DNA of 64,000 nt from Hygrophila difformis (taxonomy: Eukaryota; Streptophyta; Magnoliopsida; Lamiales; Acanthaceae): contig JAOANR010000001.1 in the NCBI GenBank assembly GCA_030278955.1, forward strand, positions 44,108,890 through 44,172,889. Reading direction: 5' to 3'. The position numbers and the translations under genes were made by a program. Below are positions 10,565 to 23,200 of the stretch, piece by piece (the first letter of the stretch is position 1; the number at the start of each line of letters is the position of its first letter). The notes under the pieces are model-generated. The model did no database searches and was not told the DNA's origin. It was given only the letters and a program-made list of their open reading frames with translations.

Positions 10565-13500
10565 TTAAACCTTTTCTTTAAGTGCAGAGGTCATGAGAGG
10601 GTCGTCTGGCTGCTTTTCCAAGGTTTTGGCCAGTGCCACCGGGTCTATGGAGTCTTGTGGCCCTTCTGACTGTTCGGGTTGGTGCGACGGGCCTCCTTGC
10701 GTGATGAATTCTTCAATTCTGGCTGTGCCCACGAGAGGATCGATCACTTGACCTACTTTTGTCTGATATTCGATTTGATGTGGCTTTTCTCCAGCATCGA
10801 TTCTCGTTTCGATTTGTTCATTAAGCCTCTTCCTTATGTCCCCTCGGATGGTCTCAGCATCATGTGCAGTGGGGCCAGTCCATGCAGGAGGTTGTTCTTT
10901 TTTAATTTTCAAACCTCGCCCTTGCACTTCTCCAGTGATCTTTAGCTCAAAGTCCTCCTCATTACCCCGCTCAACCTCTGCAGATTTCCTGCTTTCCAGC
11001 TCAGCCTGCATCTTCCTGGCAGTTTCTTCATCCTTTGTCTGCTGGATATTCTTTCGGATTTGCTCTTCCTCTGCAGCCTTCCTTTCCATTTCCAGGCGTT
11101 CTTCCTCAGTTAATTTTTCTATTCCCGAACCACCTGTCACTTGATCCAGCAAACCAGCTGATGCGAGCTCTTCATTGTACATCTTCATGGCTAGCTCAGC
11201 ATCGGACATCACCTGGTGCTTCTTTTTCGGGGGTGGCGGCGGCATTGGCTGTTTACCTTTGTCCTTAGGATCAGTGGGCTCTGCCACTCTCCTAACAGTT
11301 GGTTCCGGTTCCTTGATTTCTACTTTCTTTTCCGGAGCCCTTGCTGGCTTGTCCTTATCAGCGGACCTTATTAACCTTCTCCTCGTTCCCGGTTGACCTT
11401 CAGATGTAGCAGCAGCAGTGGAAGGTTTCTCGGGCTGTGTGGGTGCCTTAGTGGTGGCAGGTGCTACAACAGATGTTGTCGTTTCAGTCTGAGCTGACTG
11501 CACCACTGGCTCGGGCGTAACAACTTTTTGTTCTTCAGTTTGCCCTCTAGGCGGCAGAGCTGAAGCTTGTATTGCTGGCTGGGTAGGCTGTGGGTTGGCC
11601 TCAGGGGGAGTGGAGAAGTATGCATCAATTTCAGCGTCAGGATCTTCTTCCCTGTTCGGCTCACCCTCGTAGCCTAGTTGCTTCTCGGCGCGCTGCAAAT
11701 AATCCTCAATAAAGCTCCTTTGAGATATTCTCCTCAGTTGGTCCTCCCAGTCCTTCTTGATCTTGGAGCAGAACTTACTCCGAACATTATTGTTATAGTG
11801 CAGGACCTTCTTTCCATTAGCAGTACTGTTGCAGTATTCCAGTGCAAACTTGTCCATCTCCATGATCAAGTCCCAGTAGGAGTCTCTGTATTGATCTATC
11901 ATGCCTCCCACCAGATCCTTTTGAATCCCTTCCAGGTAGGACATGTCTTCTGCTGAATCATACGTGAGGTACATCCCAGCCTCAGCTTTTGATAGCAAAT
12001 TGAATTGCCTTTCATTTTTCCTTTTGGGTTTCCAGCCACCTTTGCGTATATCCACTTGTAGCTGATCCCTGAGTACTGCTATGTGCTGGGGAAATTCATC
12101 ATCTTTGTTCGTCCCGTACTGTCCATACTTTCTGTGTGTGAAGATGGTTTCAAGTACCTCATCTGCAGGTAGTACTACTCCTTCTTCCAGAAAGGACCCA
12201 GTGATACTTGGATTGCCTTTTCCCCAGACAGTAGTCAGGTCATCCCATTGTTCGCGTGCATCCTTGATCATCTTCCTCATGGTGTTCAACAGTGAGGTGT
12301 TACGGCTTTGCTCAAACTTCTCAGCATTTTTGAGGCGCTTGTATAGGTTGAAGGTCAGCTCTCGATGCCTGGCCCGAGCTAGATCTGTAATCCACCTCTG
12401 CTCCACTGGTCCTTTTGCTTCGAACAGATACGGGTTCCATTTAAATGGAAATGCTTCATACATCATGATGGCCCCACTGTTGATAACCCTACTTATATCC
12501 ATGTATTTGTGTTCGAAGGCCATCCGAACTTGAGGATCTACGATCTGGTTCGGGATGATGATGTCGAAGTCAGCTATATTCGGATCTTTTGTTCCCTTTT
12601 CTACATGCCGATTCCACACAGCCCTGTGCTCTCTGAACCTCAGTTGGATGCGCTCATGATGGACTTCTGGAGTTGTCTTTTCGTCTTGAGGGGCATACCC
12701 CATCATCCTTACCCAAAACTTCTTCAGGAAGTGGTAGTAGTCCCTTTCTATCGACGCAGCGACTATTGACCTTTCCTGTGGAGGGATATGCACATCCCAT
12801 CCCGGAGACAGTTTCAACTTTTCGTCCGTAGTGTGGTCCAGAGGCACTTTATAGACTGATTTGATGGCCTCTCTTGTGTCCTTAATCTCTGTTCGATCAA
12901 TTGAGGCCTGGTTGCCAGCTTCCTCATATGTGCAGTCAGGCAATCCGATGCCTGAGTGCACTACCAATGCGTTCCTGAAAAAGGTCAAAGTGCTTAGATG
13001 CATCCAACAATTTTATGAGTTTTCAAAGACTACTCAGGTGTGAAAACCAACATCCTCACATTTTGAGCTTTGCTAAGCTCGAAATGTGATTTAATTGATT
13101 TAATCTGAGTTTATTTAAAGGATCCAATTGTAAGGTATTATGCCTTAGGACCTAGAAGGAGATAACTTAATTGGGCTATTGAGTCCAATCAAAAGGGAGG
13201 AATAAAATAAAATAAAAATAAATATAAAAATAAAAGTGAAGTGGTCATTGGACCAAAAATTCCTTTTTTAGTGGGCCATTGGGCCCAAAAGTTTGTTTTT
13301 CCAATTTTATTAAACAAGTTCAAGGCACTTGTTGAAAAATGGAATGAGTTGATGATGAAGATGGAACGGATGGCTCGAAAATGGAATGTGCAGTGGAGGC
13401 GTGGCGGGATGGATTCGCTATCTCCGGATTGTTTGGACTGTCATTGGACAGTTAAAACGCTCAAGAAAATGCAAACACTATTTTTAATTTTGAAAAGGTT

Positions 13501-14472
13501 GACTTGTTTTTATTTAATGAAAAGTGGGATGTGTGTGGTCCCATTTTTGGATTTTTGTAAAAAGGTAGCAGTTGAGGTGGCAAAACACTGCTACTTAACT
13601 CACACTCTTTAATTCCATTGGGAACAAAAACACATTGTCAACCAAAATTCCTAGTACTATTTTTGTCTTTTAGTGAAAAAGTGCACTGCTGAAAAGGAAT
13701 TGGTGTGCACTAACATGCCAAAAACAATGCAAACACTCACTTTCCTCCATTTGCTGCACACAAACACAGACACACCAAAATGGGAAAGAGCATTAAATGA
13801 TCATCTTAGCATGCAATACTTATGAACACAGCAAGTTAAAAACACAAGATCATGCCTCCACTCGAGCCAACACATGGGACTAAAAGCATTTTCATCCCTC
13901 ACAAGTTCAAAAACCACAAGACCATTCATGCTCTACAATCAAGAAAATCAACAGCATATTGATACTCATGCAGTATTCCTATGTTCATCAAGTTTCACTT
14001 TTTCAAGATTTTTCAACAATCCAGGAGGGATCAAGATCAAGCAGACAAGACATGAGCATAATAGTCTAGAACACACAAAAGCAAAAGAAACTCAAAACTC
14101 AAAACCCACAACCATGGCGGAATCTACCACTGCCAAACCCTAGCCTTCATGAAATCAAAATTTCCACAACCCCCAACACTACCATCTGTGCTCCTCCATC
14201 AACCAACCAAAGTACCAAACCCCAACACCACATTCGGCCATTACGATAAAAACAGGGAATCACAGTCCAAACATGCCCAATACACAGAACCACTAAAATC
14301 GAACTCGAGACTCCACAAAAGAATGAAACAGAAGCCTATTTACACACGATAAAACAAAAAGAACGAAAATCACAAAAACAGGGGCCTGCGCTAACTCGCG
14401 AAATGCGTGGGAGAGAGGTTACCATGGCTCGGTCTTCTGAGGAGATGATGACGAGGGTTCTGATGGCTCCAT
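10565..14472 (-). CDS. Element B cargo, proximal part: spliced large ORF of unknown function
   Basis: Proposed join of exon 1 (14472-14423) and exon 2 (12974-10565), giving 819 residues. Exon 1 starts with ATG and ends at a GTAACC donor in phase 2. Exon 2 follows a pyrimidine-rich acceptor (TGACCTTTTTCAG) and restores the frame exactly. An unspliced reading from an ATG at 13003 is possible but would begin inside the apparent intron. I do not recognise the N-terminal 400 residues: they are mostly helical and rich in Trp, Tyr and charge (for example RWITDLARARHRELTF). The middle is Pro/Thr/Gln-rich and low complexity; the C-terminal third has a charged coiled coil (about residues 630-690). It has no signal peptide or obvious membrane segment, so it does not look like an envelope protein. 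It ends with TAA at a TTT run, where the distal part opens in another frame. Sits in the same slot as the F-box gene of copy C. Confidence 0.65.
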
Positions 14473-14630
14473 AAGGGTTGTGAAAATTTGGGCAGAGTTT
14501 CCCTTGGGGTTGGCGTTCGAAAGGTGCGAAGAACACAGTGGTGTGCTTCGGGAGGAATTTCGTGTGTGCGAGAGTGTTTTCGAAAATTTTCTAAGTCCGA
14601 ATGCGTGGGGAAGAAGAGGGAGGCGGAGAG

Positions 14631-14640
14631 GTTTAAATAG
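14631..14640 (-). promoter_or_regulatory. TATA-like box of element B cargo promoter
   Basis: Minus strand CTATTTAAAC, directly after the internal palindrome array and 159 bases before the exon 1 ATG at 14472. Copy C has TATTTATA at 25177-25184, 155 bases before its exon 1 ATG, so the spacing is conserved. Promoter role inferred. Confidence 0.45.
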
Positions 14641-14644
14641 TAAT

Positions 14645-15160
14645 GGGCCGGTCGCGGAACCCTAGCCCATGGTCGCGGAACAGGATTACGCGACCAGGCT
14701 CAGCGACATTAGAGGTGTCGCGGAGTGTGGGACTTTGTCGCGGAGTCATGCACCGCGACAAAGTGTACCGCGACAAGATGGCGAGAAGGAATGGAGTGGT
14801 GTGTCCGTGTCGCGGAATAGGAACTCTGTCGCGGAGTCATGCTCCGCGACAAAATGTTCCGCGACAAGGACAAGCAGAGTTTAGGGATGAGTATAACTTT
14901 GTCGCGGAGTTTGCACATGGGCGCGATGCTGGGCATCGCGACAAAATGATCATTCCGCGACAAAGACAAACAAGGGTTCAGAGGTGAGTGAGATTTTGTC
15001 GCGGAATTGCACCTGGTCGCGGAACGTTGTTCCGCGACAAAATGGTCAGTCCGCGACAAAGACAAACAAGGGTTGCCGATAAGGGGTGTTTTGTCGCGGA
15101 GTTGTACTTGGTCGCGGAACGTTGTTCCGCGACAAAATGGTCAGTCCGCGACAAACTTTT
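14645..15160. repeat. Palindrome array upstream of element B cargo
   Basis: Units of the TTGTCGCGG type near 14733, 14826, 14900, 14995, 15025, 15090 and 15120, several with perfect complementary arms (for example GGAACGTTGTTCC cores). It occupies the same place as 24855-25165 in copy C. The units have diverged from those in the LTRs (GGAGTCATGCTCC variants), so this array has evolved separately. Confidence 0.85.
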
Positions 15161-15540
15161 TGAATTTTCAAATTTCCAACGGATTGGGCTCGAGTGTGAT
15201 ATTGGGCCTGCATCCGTTTTATTTGTGTTGGACCTGAATGAATTCAGTCCAAGTAAATTCAAATCATTGGGCCATTATTTAAAATAATCTACTTGCATAA
15301 AATTAGGTCGGGTCAGTTCCATTTATCTGCAAGATTTATTCCGGATCTTAAATTTCTTTAAATTCCGAAAATAATTTCTCAGATTTGTGGAATTTTCCCA
15401 ACCAAGAACCTGGTTTTCCTTGCTTTTTCTGCTCCTTCTTTTTGGTTGGTTCCGAATTTCCTGCAAGACAGATAAATACCCATTAGGTTAGGGTTTTCTC
15501 CTCAGTTCAACATCCTCACATTTAGAGTCTTGGTACTCTA

Positions 15541-15685
15541 AATGTTCAATTGATCTTGAGGGTACTTTTTCTGTTCTGAATTAAATATATTACATTAAAC
15601 TAGACTACTCTAAGCTAATCTAGGAGTAATCAGGAGTGTAATCCTCTTAATAAATGACGCTGCATCCTCCCCGGCAACGGCGCCA
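15541..15685 (-). other. Element B leader, deletion junction and tRNA-Asp primer site
   Basis: The primer site lies at 15668-15685 (identical 18 bases to copy A). The sense-strand leader matches A's leader to about 15575, then switches to sequence that in copy C lies after the pol stop (GATCAATT-AACATTTAGAG block at about 24460-24480). Element B therefore has lost the whole of gag-pol between these points. Downstream at 15505-15530 the sense strand has a good splice acceptor (ATCTGTCTTGCAG) shared with C. Confidence 0.8.
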
Positions 15686-18494
15686 TGAAACTTTTGACAA
15701 GTTTCGTTAACTCGAGCTCTTTCTAAAACTATACCAGGTTAAATTTATTAAATGAGAAGAGTTATGATTTACGGGAAAGGGTTTAGGGATATGTCAAGAT
15801 TATCACTTTATTGCTCATGTGAGGGGCTTTAATTTCAAATGGCAATGTGGTCCTCTCTGTCATGAAATGCTGACAAATCTCATGGCATAGCCGGGATAAG
15901 TTGATCTTCAGCCTGTCACACTGAGGATCCCCGGCAAATATGCCATGATACTTCTCATCAAGCCTTGCCATAAGATTTCCTGCCATGAAACTTTTGACTA
16001 GTTCCCACTACATGAGTATTTTCTGAAAAGTCGTGATCCTGGTTTAGGTTTTATTTAATGAAACCAATTTATGATGGCGGTGTTGTGATTAAGGATATAT
16101 TTATATGTAGTCATGTTTTTATTGCTCGTAGCTAAGAAACTGTGCTCCCGAAAGCGCACGGTGTCAAAAATTGCAGTAATTTATAGTAAGACCGGATCGT
16201 TCACTGGAGGATGTGCGATAGAAGCAGGTCCCACGTCATTGACTAAGATTTTCCACTCGGTTACTCGAATCAAGTGTGTGATTTGGCTAACAACTACTTG
16301 ACAGAATCTAAATCAGATTAAGAAAGCATTTAAAATAAAGCAGATAAAAGTATTCTAGAAAGCGAATTAAATTTAATCTAAGGAAGCAATAAAATTAATC
16401 TAAGAAAGCGGTTAAGATTATTCTATGAAAGCAGATTTAAATGAGACAGAAGGGATAGGAAGAAAAGAATAAAGATTGGACAAGATTCAGATGAAACATA
16501 GTTAAACTTCCATTTTGTTACACAGGTCTTAGCTGGGGATAATCCGTTCAGTTAGCTAATTCTCATGCTCTCTGTACCATGTTCCCTTTAACAGACAGGT
16601 ACTTATAGTAAGAGTTTACATGCTCTTAAGAAAATAAATTCTAAAATACCACAGACGCATAACCACCCTCGCAATGCATTGCTAAGGTATGTTAATTATC
16701 CGTGGTGGACAAGCAACACCTGACAAATCATTTATTGAGGTGCCAAGTACTGTTATCATTCCCCCATGTCACGCCCAAAGATTCTAATTAAGCCCTGAAC
16801 TATCCCTTAACTCTCAGTCCTAGTAGCAGTTACACAACTCTCAATACAACCGAGTGACCTCTAAAGGAAGCAGTTAAAAGAAAGCAGTAAAGAAAGCATT
16901 TAAAGTCCTATCACTCGGAGGTTTCTGAAAGTTTGACCCTGGTAGTAAAAGAAAGCCCCCAGTCAGGATGACCGGATGTGGATCAAGAATTCCCTATTCT
17001 CAGTGAACCGCTCGCAGTGTTCACTTCCCGTCGGGTGATCATGAGATACAAACTAATGAAACGAACTAATAACTTAGTTCGTTCCGGATGCACTCACTCA
17101 GGACTCAAAAATAGGCTTTGGCAGAAGAAGATAGCAGTTGAAAGAATACTCAACCCTACCTTAGAAAATAACCAAGGCCCGAATGTTGTTCCTCTAGTAT
17201 TATCTATCACACCTTATCGGAGTCCAAGTGGAATCTGACTCGGTGTAATATTTAATACAGGATTTCCAACAAACAGCAATTTTGGAAAATAATAAATCTG
17301 AAAATCATTCCCTATCAGGTACTAGACTCTCAATAAGAACACAGACCCTTTCAGTCTAGGTGAGACCTAATCGCTGACTCTGCTTCTAATTTCCCAAAAT
17401 CAACCCCCAGTCGGATGTGAATTAGTCATAACTGTCGAATTTATCCCTTACTCAGATCCGGATTTTATAAAGGAATTTTTGTTGGAAATTTATTATGAAA
17501 CATCTGATTTAAAATCAAGACTCCTGTGTCCAAGGGAAGGATCCCAAAATAATATCGACCACAATATCTACATAATAATATCATGCATAATTTTATAGAG
17601 AAGGGTAAAATAAAATAACCCAAAATATAAGGTGGGTTTAGACAGAAGTGAAACACAGAGATGAAATAGCCGGAGATGAGAAGAATTTTGGCTAAAGAGA
17701 GTGCCAGAAATAACTGGGGTGATCTGGACTGCAAACACCTGCTATCCAGTTCCCAATTATTCCAGATGGAAAGATTTTAGATAGCAGAATAATCTTAACA
17801 ACAGTGATCGCTATCATCAAGACCCCTACTATCTGTGAAACGAGAAAAAAACCTACATGTTTTCTTGCTGTAATACTATTCAAGCAATGTTGATCGACAT
17901 CATTTGATACTATTACAGCTCAAAATTCGGGTTTGAAATTAAGATAAAGAAAAAGAAACTGTATCCGGATAGGAGTCAGCTGAGCAGCTATTATAATCCC
18001 GGATGGACGAACCGCCAAGGCGTCCACCGACCACTATCCGGACCATGCAAAATAACATCTAATAATTAATATACAGAATACGAGCTAGTTATCCATGAGG
18101 GAATACCCGCCAACATTAATCTGATATATTCCTTATTAGTTGTTTCACACATCACGGAAAAGACAAAATAAGTAAAAAAAAATATTTTTGGGTCATCTTG
18201 CATGAGAGACATTGGTTTCTCATGCAAAGTATGGAAATCATTCCATAGTTACTCTTCATGTCTAAATAATCACTCATTCCATAATTAACTAATCAATTAC
18301 AGTCCAGATTATATACTTAGATCATTAGAGTTTAATCATTTGTATAAGAATCTTTTAATAGGGAATTGAACAAAGTTCTTTATATCAAATTAATCATGGG
18401 TTGAGATCATTGGATTTCAACCTCAAAATATTAATATAAAGGTCCAATTAATTAATGGAGTGAAATGGAGAATGAGAATTTGGCAAAAGGTACC

Positions 18495-18966
18495 ACCTCG
18501 TCGCGATACAGGATTCGTGTCGCGGAGCATGGCTCCGCGACAAAGATTTCGCGACAAAGGGGTGGGAAATAGGAGAAATGGAATTTTGAAAGTTTGGGGT
18601 TTGTTTTGTCGCTAAGTAAAGAAAATTTTGTCGCGGAACGTGGCTCCGCGACAAGGGCATAGCGACAAGAAGGTAGAAAATTGGACAGGGCATAATTCTT
18701 GTCGCGGAACAAGAAGTTTGGCGCGGAACGTGGTTCCGCGACAAGGTTGCTTCGCGACAAAGCCCTACCAGAATAAAATTACAAGTATTTGGGTCCTTGG
18801 TCGCTAATCAAGATTTTGTCGCGGAACGTGGTTCCGCGCCAAGGGATGTTTCGCGACCAAGGGTTTTAAAATAGTGGCCAACAATTGTTCTGTGGCACCT
18901 TTGTCGCCAAAGCACCATTTTGTCGCGGAACGTGGTTCCGCGACAAGAGTTATTCCGCGACAAAGG
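18495..18966. repeat. Palindrome array, inner, LTR B
   Basis: Five units near 18512, 18627, 18698-18745, 18815 and 18920, mostly with complete arms and variant centres (CATGG, GTGGCT). It corresponds to 6290-6835 in LTR A and 30112-30655 in LTR C. Several units carry a change in one arm only (GCGCCAAGG for GCGACAAGG). Confidence 0.85.
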
Positions 18967-19689
18967 TGTGCCCAGGACACATGTCAGAAAAGTAAAGTGG
19001 AACAGTGGCATGCATTATGTGTGATCTCACCCATTTCAGATTCAAAAGCTAAACTAAGCTCAAAATAACAAGACAGAATTTGAATCTAGCTAGAACATGC
19101 TTGCACAAAATAGAAATAAAGCAAACTTAAAACTTAAGAAACCCTAATCTAAGCTTAATCATCCATAAACATGCAACATTATCCCAAGAGAAAGTCACCA
19201 AGCAGCGACATTAAAATGCAAAAACAGGGGTCAAATGACCCAAGGAAAATGAAAACAGTACAGATCCATGGGGTGTGAAGCCCATTTCATGATTTTGGGA
19301 CACAAATGGAGACTGTTTTCCCATTTTATTAAATGGTGTTGTTCATACTCATGGTTTGAGTATCACAAACCCTTAAACAAAAGTTTAGGACAAAAACACG
19401 GTATAAAAACTGGCTATCTAACCAAAGTGCAGTAAACTACATCTAACTAGTGCATAAATTAAATAATACAAAAGAAAACCTAACTAAACTACCCTAAACT
19501 ACACTAAACTACTGAACTCCCCAACTTGTCTTCAAGAAGGTGTAGTTTTTCTAAAATTCTTCCAACCTTTTGCTCAAAGGAAACACCTCATATTTATAGA
19601 GGGGAAACCCTAAGCTCATGGGCCTTGATTTGAGCCCATTGTGTCTCAAGACATCACACACATCACAGCTTTGTCTCGGAGCACCAAGT

Positions 19690-19915
19690 TTGGTCGCGGA
19701 ACACACTGCATGTGGCAAAGCTTCTCGACTGGGTCTTGTGTCTCTAAAAATGTACCTTGGTCGCGGAATGGACCTTTGTCGCGGAACAACACATCGCGAC
19801 GAAGGTATCGCGCCAAGGGGCTTTGGCTGGTCTCTTCTTCATCTGGGCTACTTGGTCGCGGAGTGCTCCTTTGTCGCGGAATCATGCATCGCGCCAAGGG
19901 GCTTCCGCGACAAAG
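19690..19915. repeat. Palindrome array, outer, LTR B
   Basis: Diverged TTGGTCGCGGAA / TTCCGCGACAAAGG units within the 530 bases nearest the LTR's sense start, just upstream of the TATA box at 19591-19599 on the minus strand. It corresponds to 29155-29400 in LTR C and to the stretch that runs into the N gap in LTR A. Confidence 0.8.
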
Positions 19916-20219
19916 GTCTTCTTGGGCCTGCTGGATTGGGCCAGATGGGCCGAGAATATTCTTTTTGTGGGCTTTTCTATCTTTTTCCCATCTTTTTGTT
20001 TCCTTTTCTTTTTCTCATGTTTATGGATTTTTCTAACATAAATATGCAATAAAATTACATATTTATGTCTTTTTCACACCAGCTTATTATTTTTACAATT
20101 ATGCATAAATCAGTCCAATTCGACTGCTTTCTTACTTAATGTAAGACCGGAATGCGATCAAATGCCCGTTTAAGACACGGAAATGGATTGAAAATAATGG
20201 TCATTTTTGGCCATTATCA

Positions 20220-23200
20220 CCTAGCACTGCGGAAAAGAACCCGCAATGCAAGGCAATAACCTTGAAATCTGGGAGAGTACTAGCTGGACCAAAGGGAGCA
20301 GATACTGGAGCGGAATTTGAAGAAGATGGTATTGTTGACAATGCTGGTAAGGAAGCTGACAATGGGAACGAAGCAGAAAAGGAGACAGCCGAATTACAGA
20401 CTGAAGCTGCACCTGAAACGGCTGAACCAGATAAGGGTACAGGTGAAGGTACAACTTCCTTCCCTTCACCACCAAAAATTGCTAATAACAAGTACATGCC
20501 CAGGATTCCTTATCCTGCGCGGCTTAAAAATAAAGAACATGATCTTAAATTCAAGAAATTTCTGCAACGATTAAAGTCTGTAGAGATAACCATTCCTCTC
20601 ACAGAAATGATTTCCGAAATGCCCATCTATGCTAAGTTCTTGAAAGAATTGATTTCAGGAAAAAGGCAGGTTGAGCAGGAAGAGGTAATTATTCTCAACA
20701 GCACATGCAGTGCCATCGTTCAGAGGAGAATGCCTGAAAAGAAAGAGGACCCCGGATGTTGCACACTTCCAGTACAATTCGGAAAGGCCAAAGTGAGTAT
20801 GGGGCTTTGTGATTTAGGATCAAGCATCAATGTGATGCCACTAGCTATGGTTGTTCGCCTCAAGCTTGGAGAAATTCAACCGGTCAAGATGAGACTGCAA
20901 CTTGCAGACAGATCGATCACTCAGCCCGTAGGAATCCTTAAGGATGTTGTAGTCAAAACCGGGCAAGTTCTTTTCCCGGTCGACTTCATCGTCCTCGACA
21001 TTGAAGAGGATTCTGAAATGCCACTTATCCTTGGACGCCCATTTCTAGCCACTGGTGGTGCACTGATTGACGCCAAATCCGGCAAAGTTACCTTAAGGGT
21101 CGATGGCGAGGAGATCATCTTTGATATGGAGAAATTGCAGAAATTTCCGAATGACAGTTCTTGTTTTTCTTTTGAAAATGTAATAGTTAGGGAAGAGCTT
21201 GACTCTGAACTTAAGTGTGAAATGATGCTGGATGAACCATCAAAGCAGGTACTGAAGCCTGCTGGCGTGGAGCACAAGGAATGCAAAGCCGTTCACTTCG
21301 CCGATCCCGAAACAGGGGATTTGGAGGAATTTGATGGCATGGACTTTCATGAGGACGCCAACCAAGAGGAGGAAGAGGATCCTGTACTGATGCAGGATCC
21401 CGAAGGTAAATCTGTTCTCCCACTACCCAATTCTCGCAAACTACTCCCTTCCGTTGAATGTCCACCAGAGCTTGAACTTAAAACACTACCCGATCATCTC
21501 AAGTACGCGTTTCTCGCAGAACATAAAAAGTTACCTGTGATTGTTTCGGCTAAGCTCTCCCAAGAGCAAGAAAATGCTCTGGTGGTCGTTCTTAAGAAAC
21601 ATGTACATGCAATAGGTTGGACCATTTCTGATATAAAAGGAATAAGCCCTTCTATTTGCATGCACAGGATTCTAATGGAAGAAGAGTTTAAACCCTCCCG
21701 TCAACCTCAGAGGCGATTGAACCCCCTTATGCAAGAAGTGGTAAGGAAAGAAGTTATCAAGCTCTTAGATGCTGGTATAATCTATCCTATCTCTGATAGC
21801 AAATGGGTTAGCCCAGTGCAGGTCGTACCCAAACGAGGAGGGATGTGCATAACCAAGAATGAGCAAGGAGAAGAGGTTGCAACCAGGCCAGTGACCGGAT
21901 GGAGAGTTTGTATCGATTACCGGAAGCTGAATGAGGCCACACGCAAGGACCATTTTCCATTGCCATTCATTGATCAGATGCTTGAGAGGTTGGCAGGGAG
22001 AGAGTTTTATTGCTTTTTGGATGGTTATTCTGGTTATAATCAGATTGTTATTTCCAGTGAAGACCATGATAAAACCACTTTTACTTGCCCGTACGGCACT
22101 TTTGCCTATCGACGGATGCCTTTTGGTTTGTGCAATGCACCTGCTACTTTTCAAAGATGCATGATGTCTATTTTCTCTGAATTTATCGAAAAATGCATTG
22201 AGGTCTTTATGGATGACTTCTCTGTATATGGAGATACGTTCGAAGATTGTTTGACCAATCTTGCTAAGATTTTAAAGAGGTGTGAGGACACTAACTTGGT
22301 TTTAAATTGGGAAAAGTGCCATTTTATGGTCACTGAGGGCATAGTGTTAGGTCATCGCATTTCTCGTGCAGGCATTGAAGTTGATCCAGCCAAAGTTTCC
22401 ATCATTTCCAATCTCCCTCTCCCTAACTCGATCAAATCAGTTAGGAGCTTCTTAGGGCATGCCGGTTTTTACCGGCGATTCATTAAGGACTTCTCTAAAA
22501 TTGCCAAGCCGCTCACTAATCTGCTTTGTAAAGAAAATCCTTTCTTAATAAATGAAGCGTGTGTCCAAGCCTTTGACACGCTCAAGAAGATGTTGGTTTC
22601 TGCACCGATAGTGCAACCACCCGATTGGTCAATACCTTTCGAGGTAATGTGCGATGCTAGTGGTCTCGCTGTAGGCGCAGTTCTTGGACAACATAAGGAT
22701 GGGAGACATTGCGTAATTCATTACGCAAGTCATGCCCTGAATGAAGCCCAAGTTAACTACACCACAACGGAGAAAGAGATGTATGTTGTAGTCTTCACGT
22801 TCGACAAGTTCAGACAGTACCTAATAGGTACAAAGACCATAGTATACACCGATCATACAGCATTGAGATACTTGTTTAGCAAACAAGATGCAAAACCTCG
22901 ATTAATCAGGTGGGTACTTCTGTTGCAAGAATTCGACATCATAATAAAAGATAGGCGAGGTCGAGATAATGGTGCTGCTGACCACTTATCTCGATTAGAT
23001 AATGATAAAAAGGAAAAAGCCGTCAATGAGGATTTCCCGGACGAACAGTTGTTCGCGTTGCATCTGCATAATCAAGCTTGTCCATGGTTTTCCGACATCG
23101 CTAACTTCTTGGCATGCGGAGTAACCCCCCAGTTTTCGAACTATCATCAGAGGAATAAGTTCAAGCGAGATGTATTAAGTTACTTCTGGGAAGAACCTTA

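Larger units (their letters stand above)
15686..20219 (-). mobile_element. Family X LTR B (5' LTR of the minus-strand composite)
   Basis: A complete LTR of 4534 bases in minus orientation, TG...CA on both strands: sense start TGATAATGGCC at 20219 and sense end GTCAAAAGTTTCA at 15686. The inner end abuts a primer site; the outer end abuts, without spacer, the gag frame of copy C at 20220. It contains two palindrome arrays and two TATA candidates: 19591-19599 and, in the most conserved block, around 16180. There are no genes inside. Confidence 0.9.

Noticed and set aside
10565..14472. B cargo as a retroviral-type envelope protein
   Set aside because: No signal peptide, no transmembrane segment and no fusion-peptide-like stretch; low-complexity and coiled-coil content instead.
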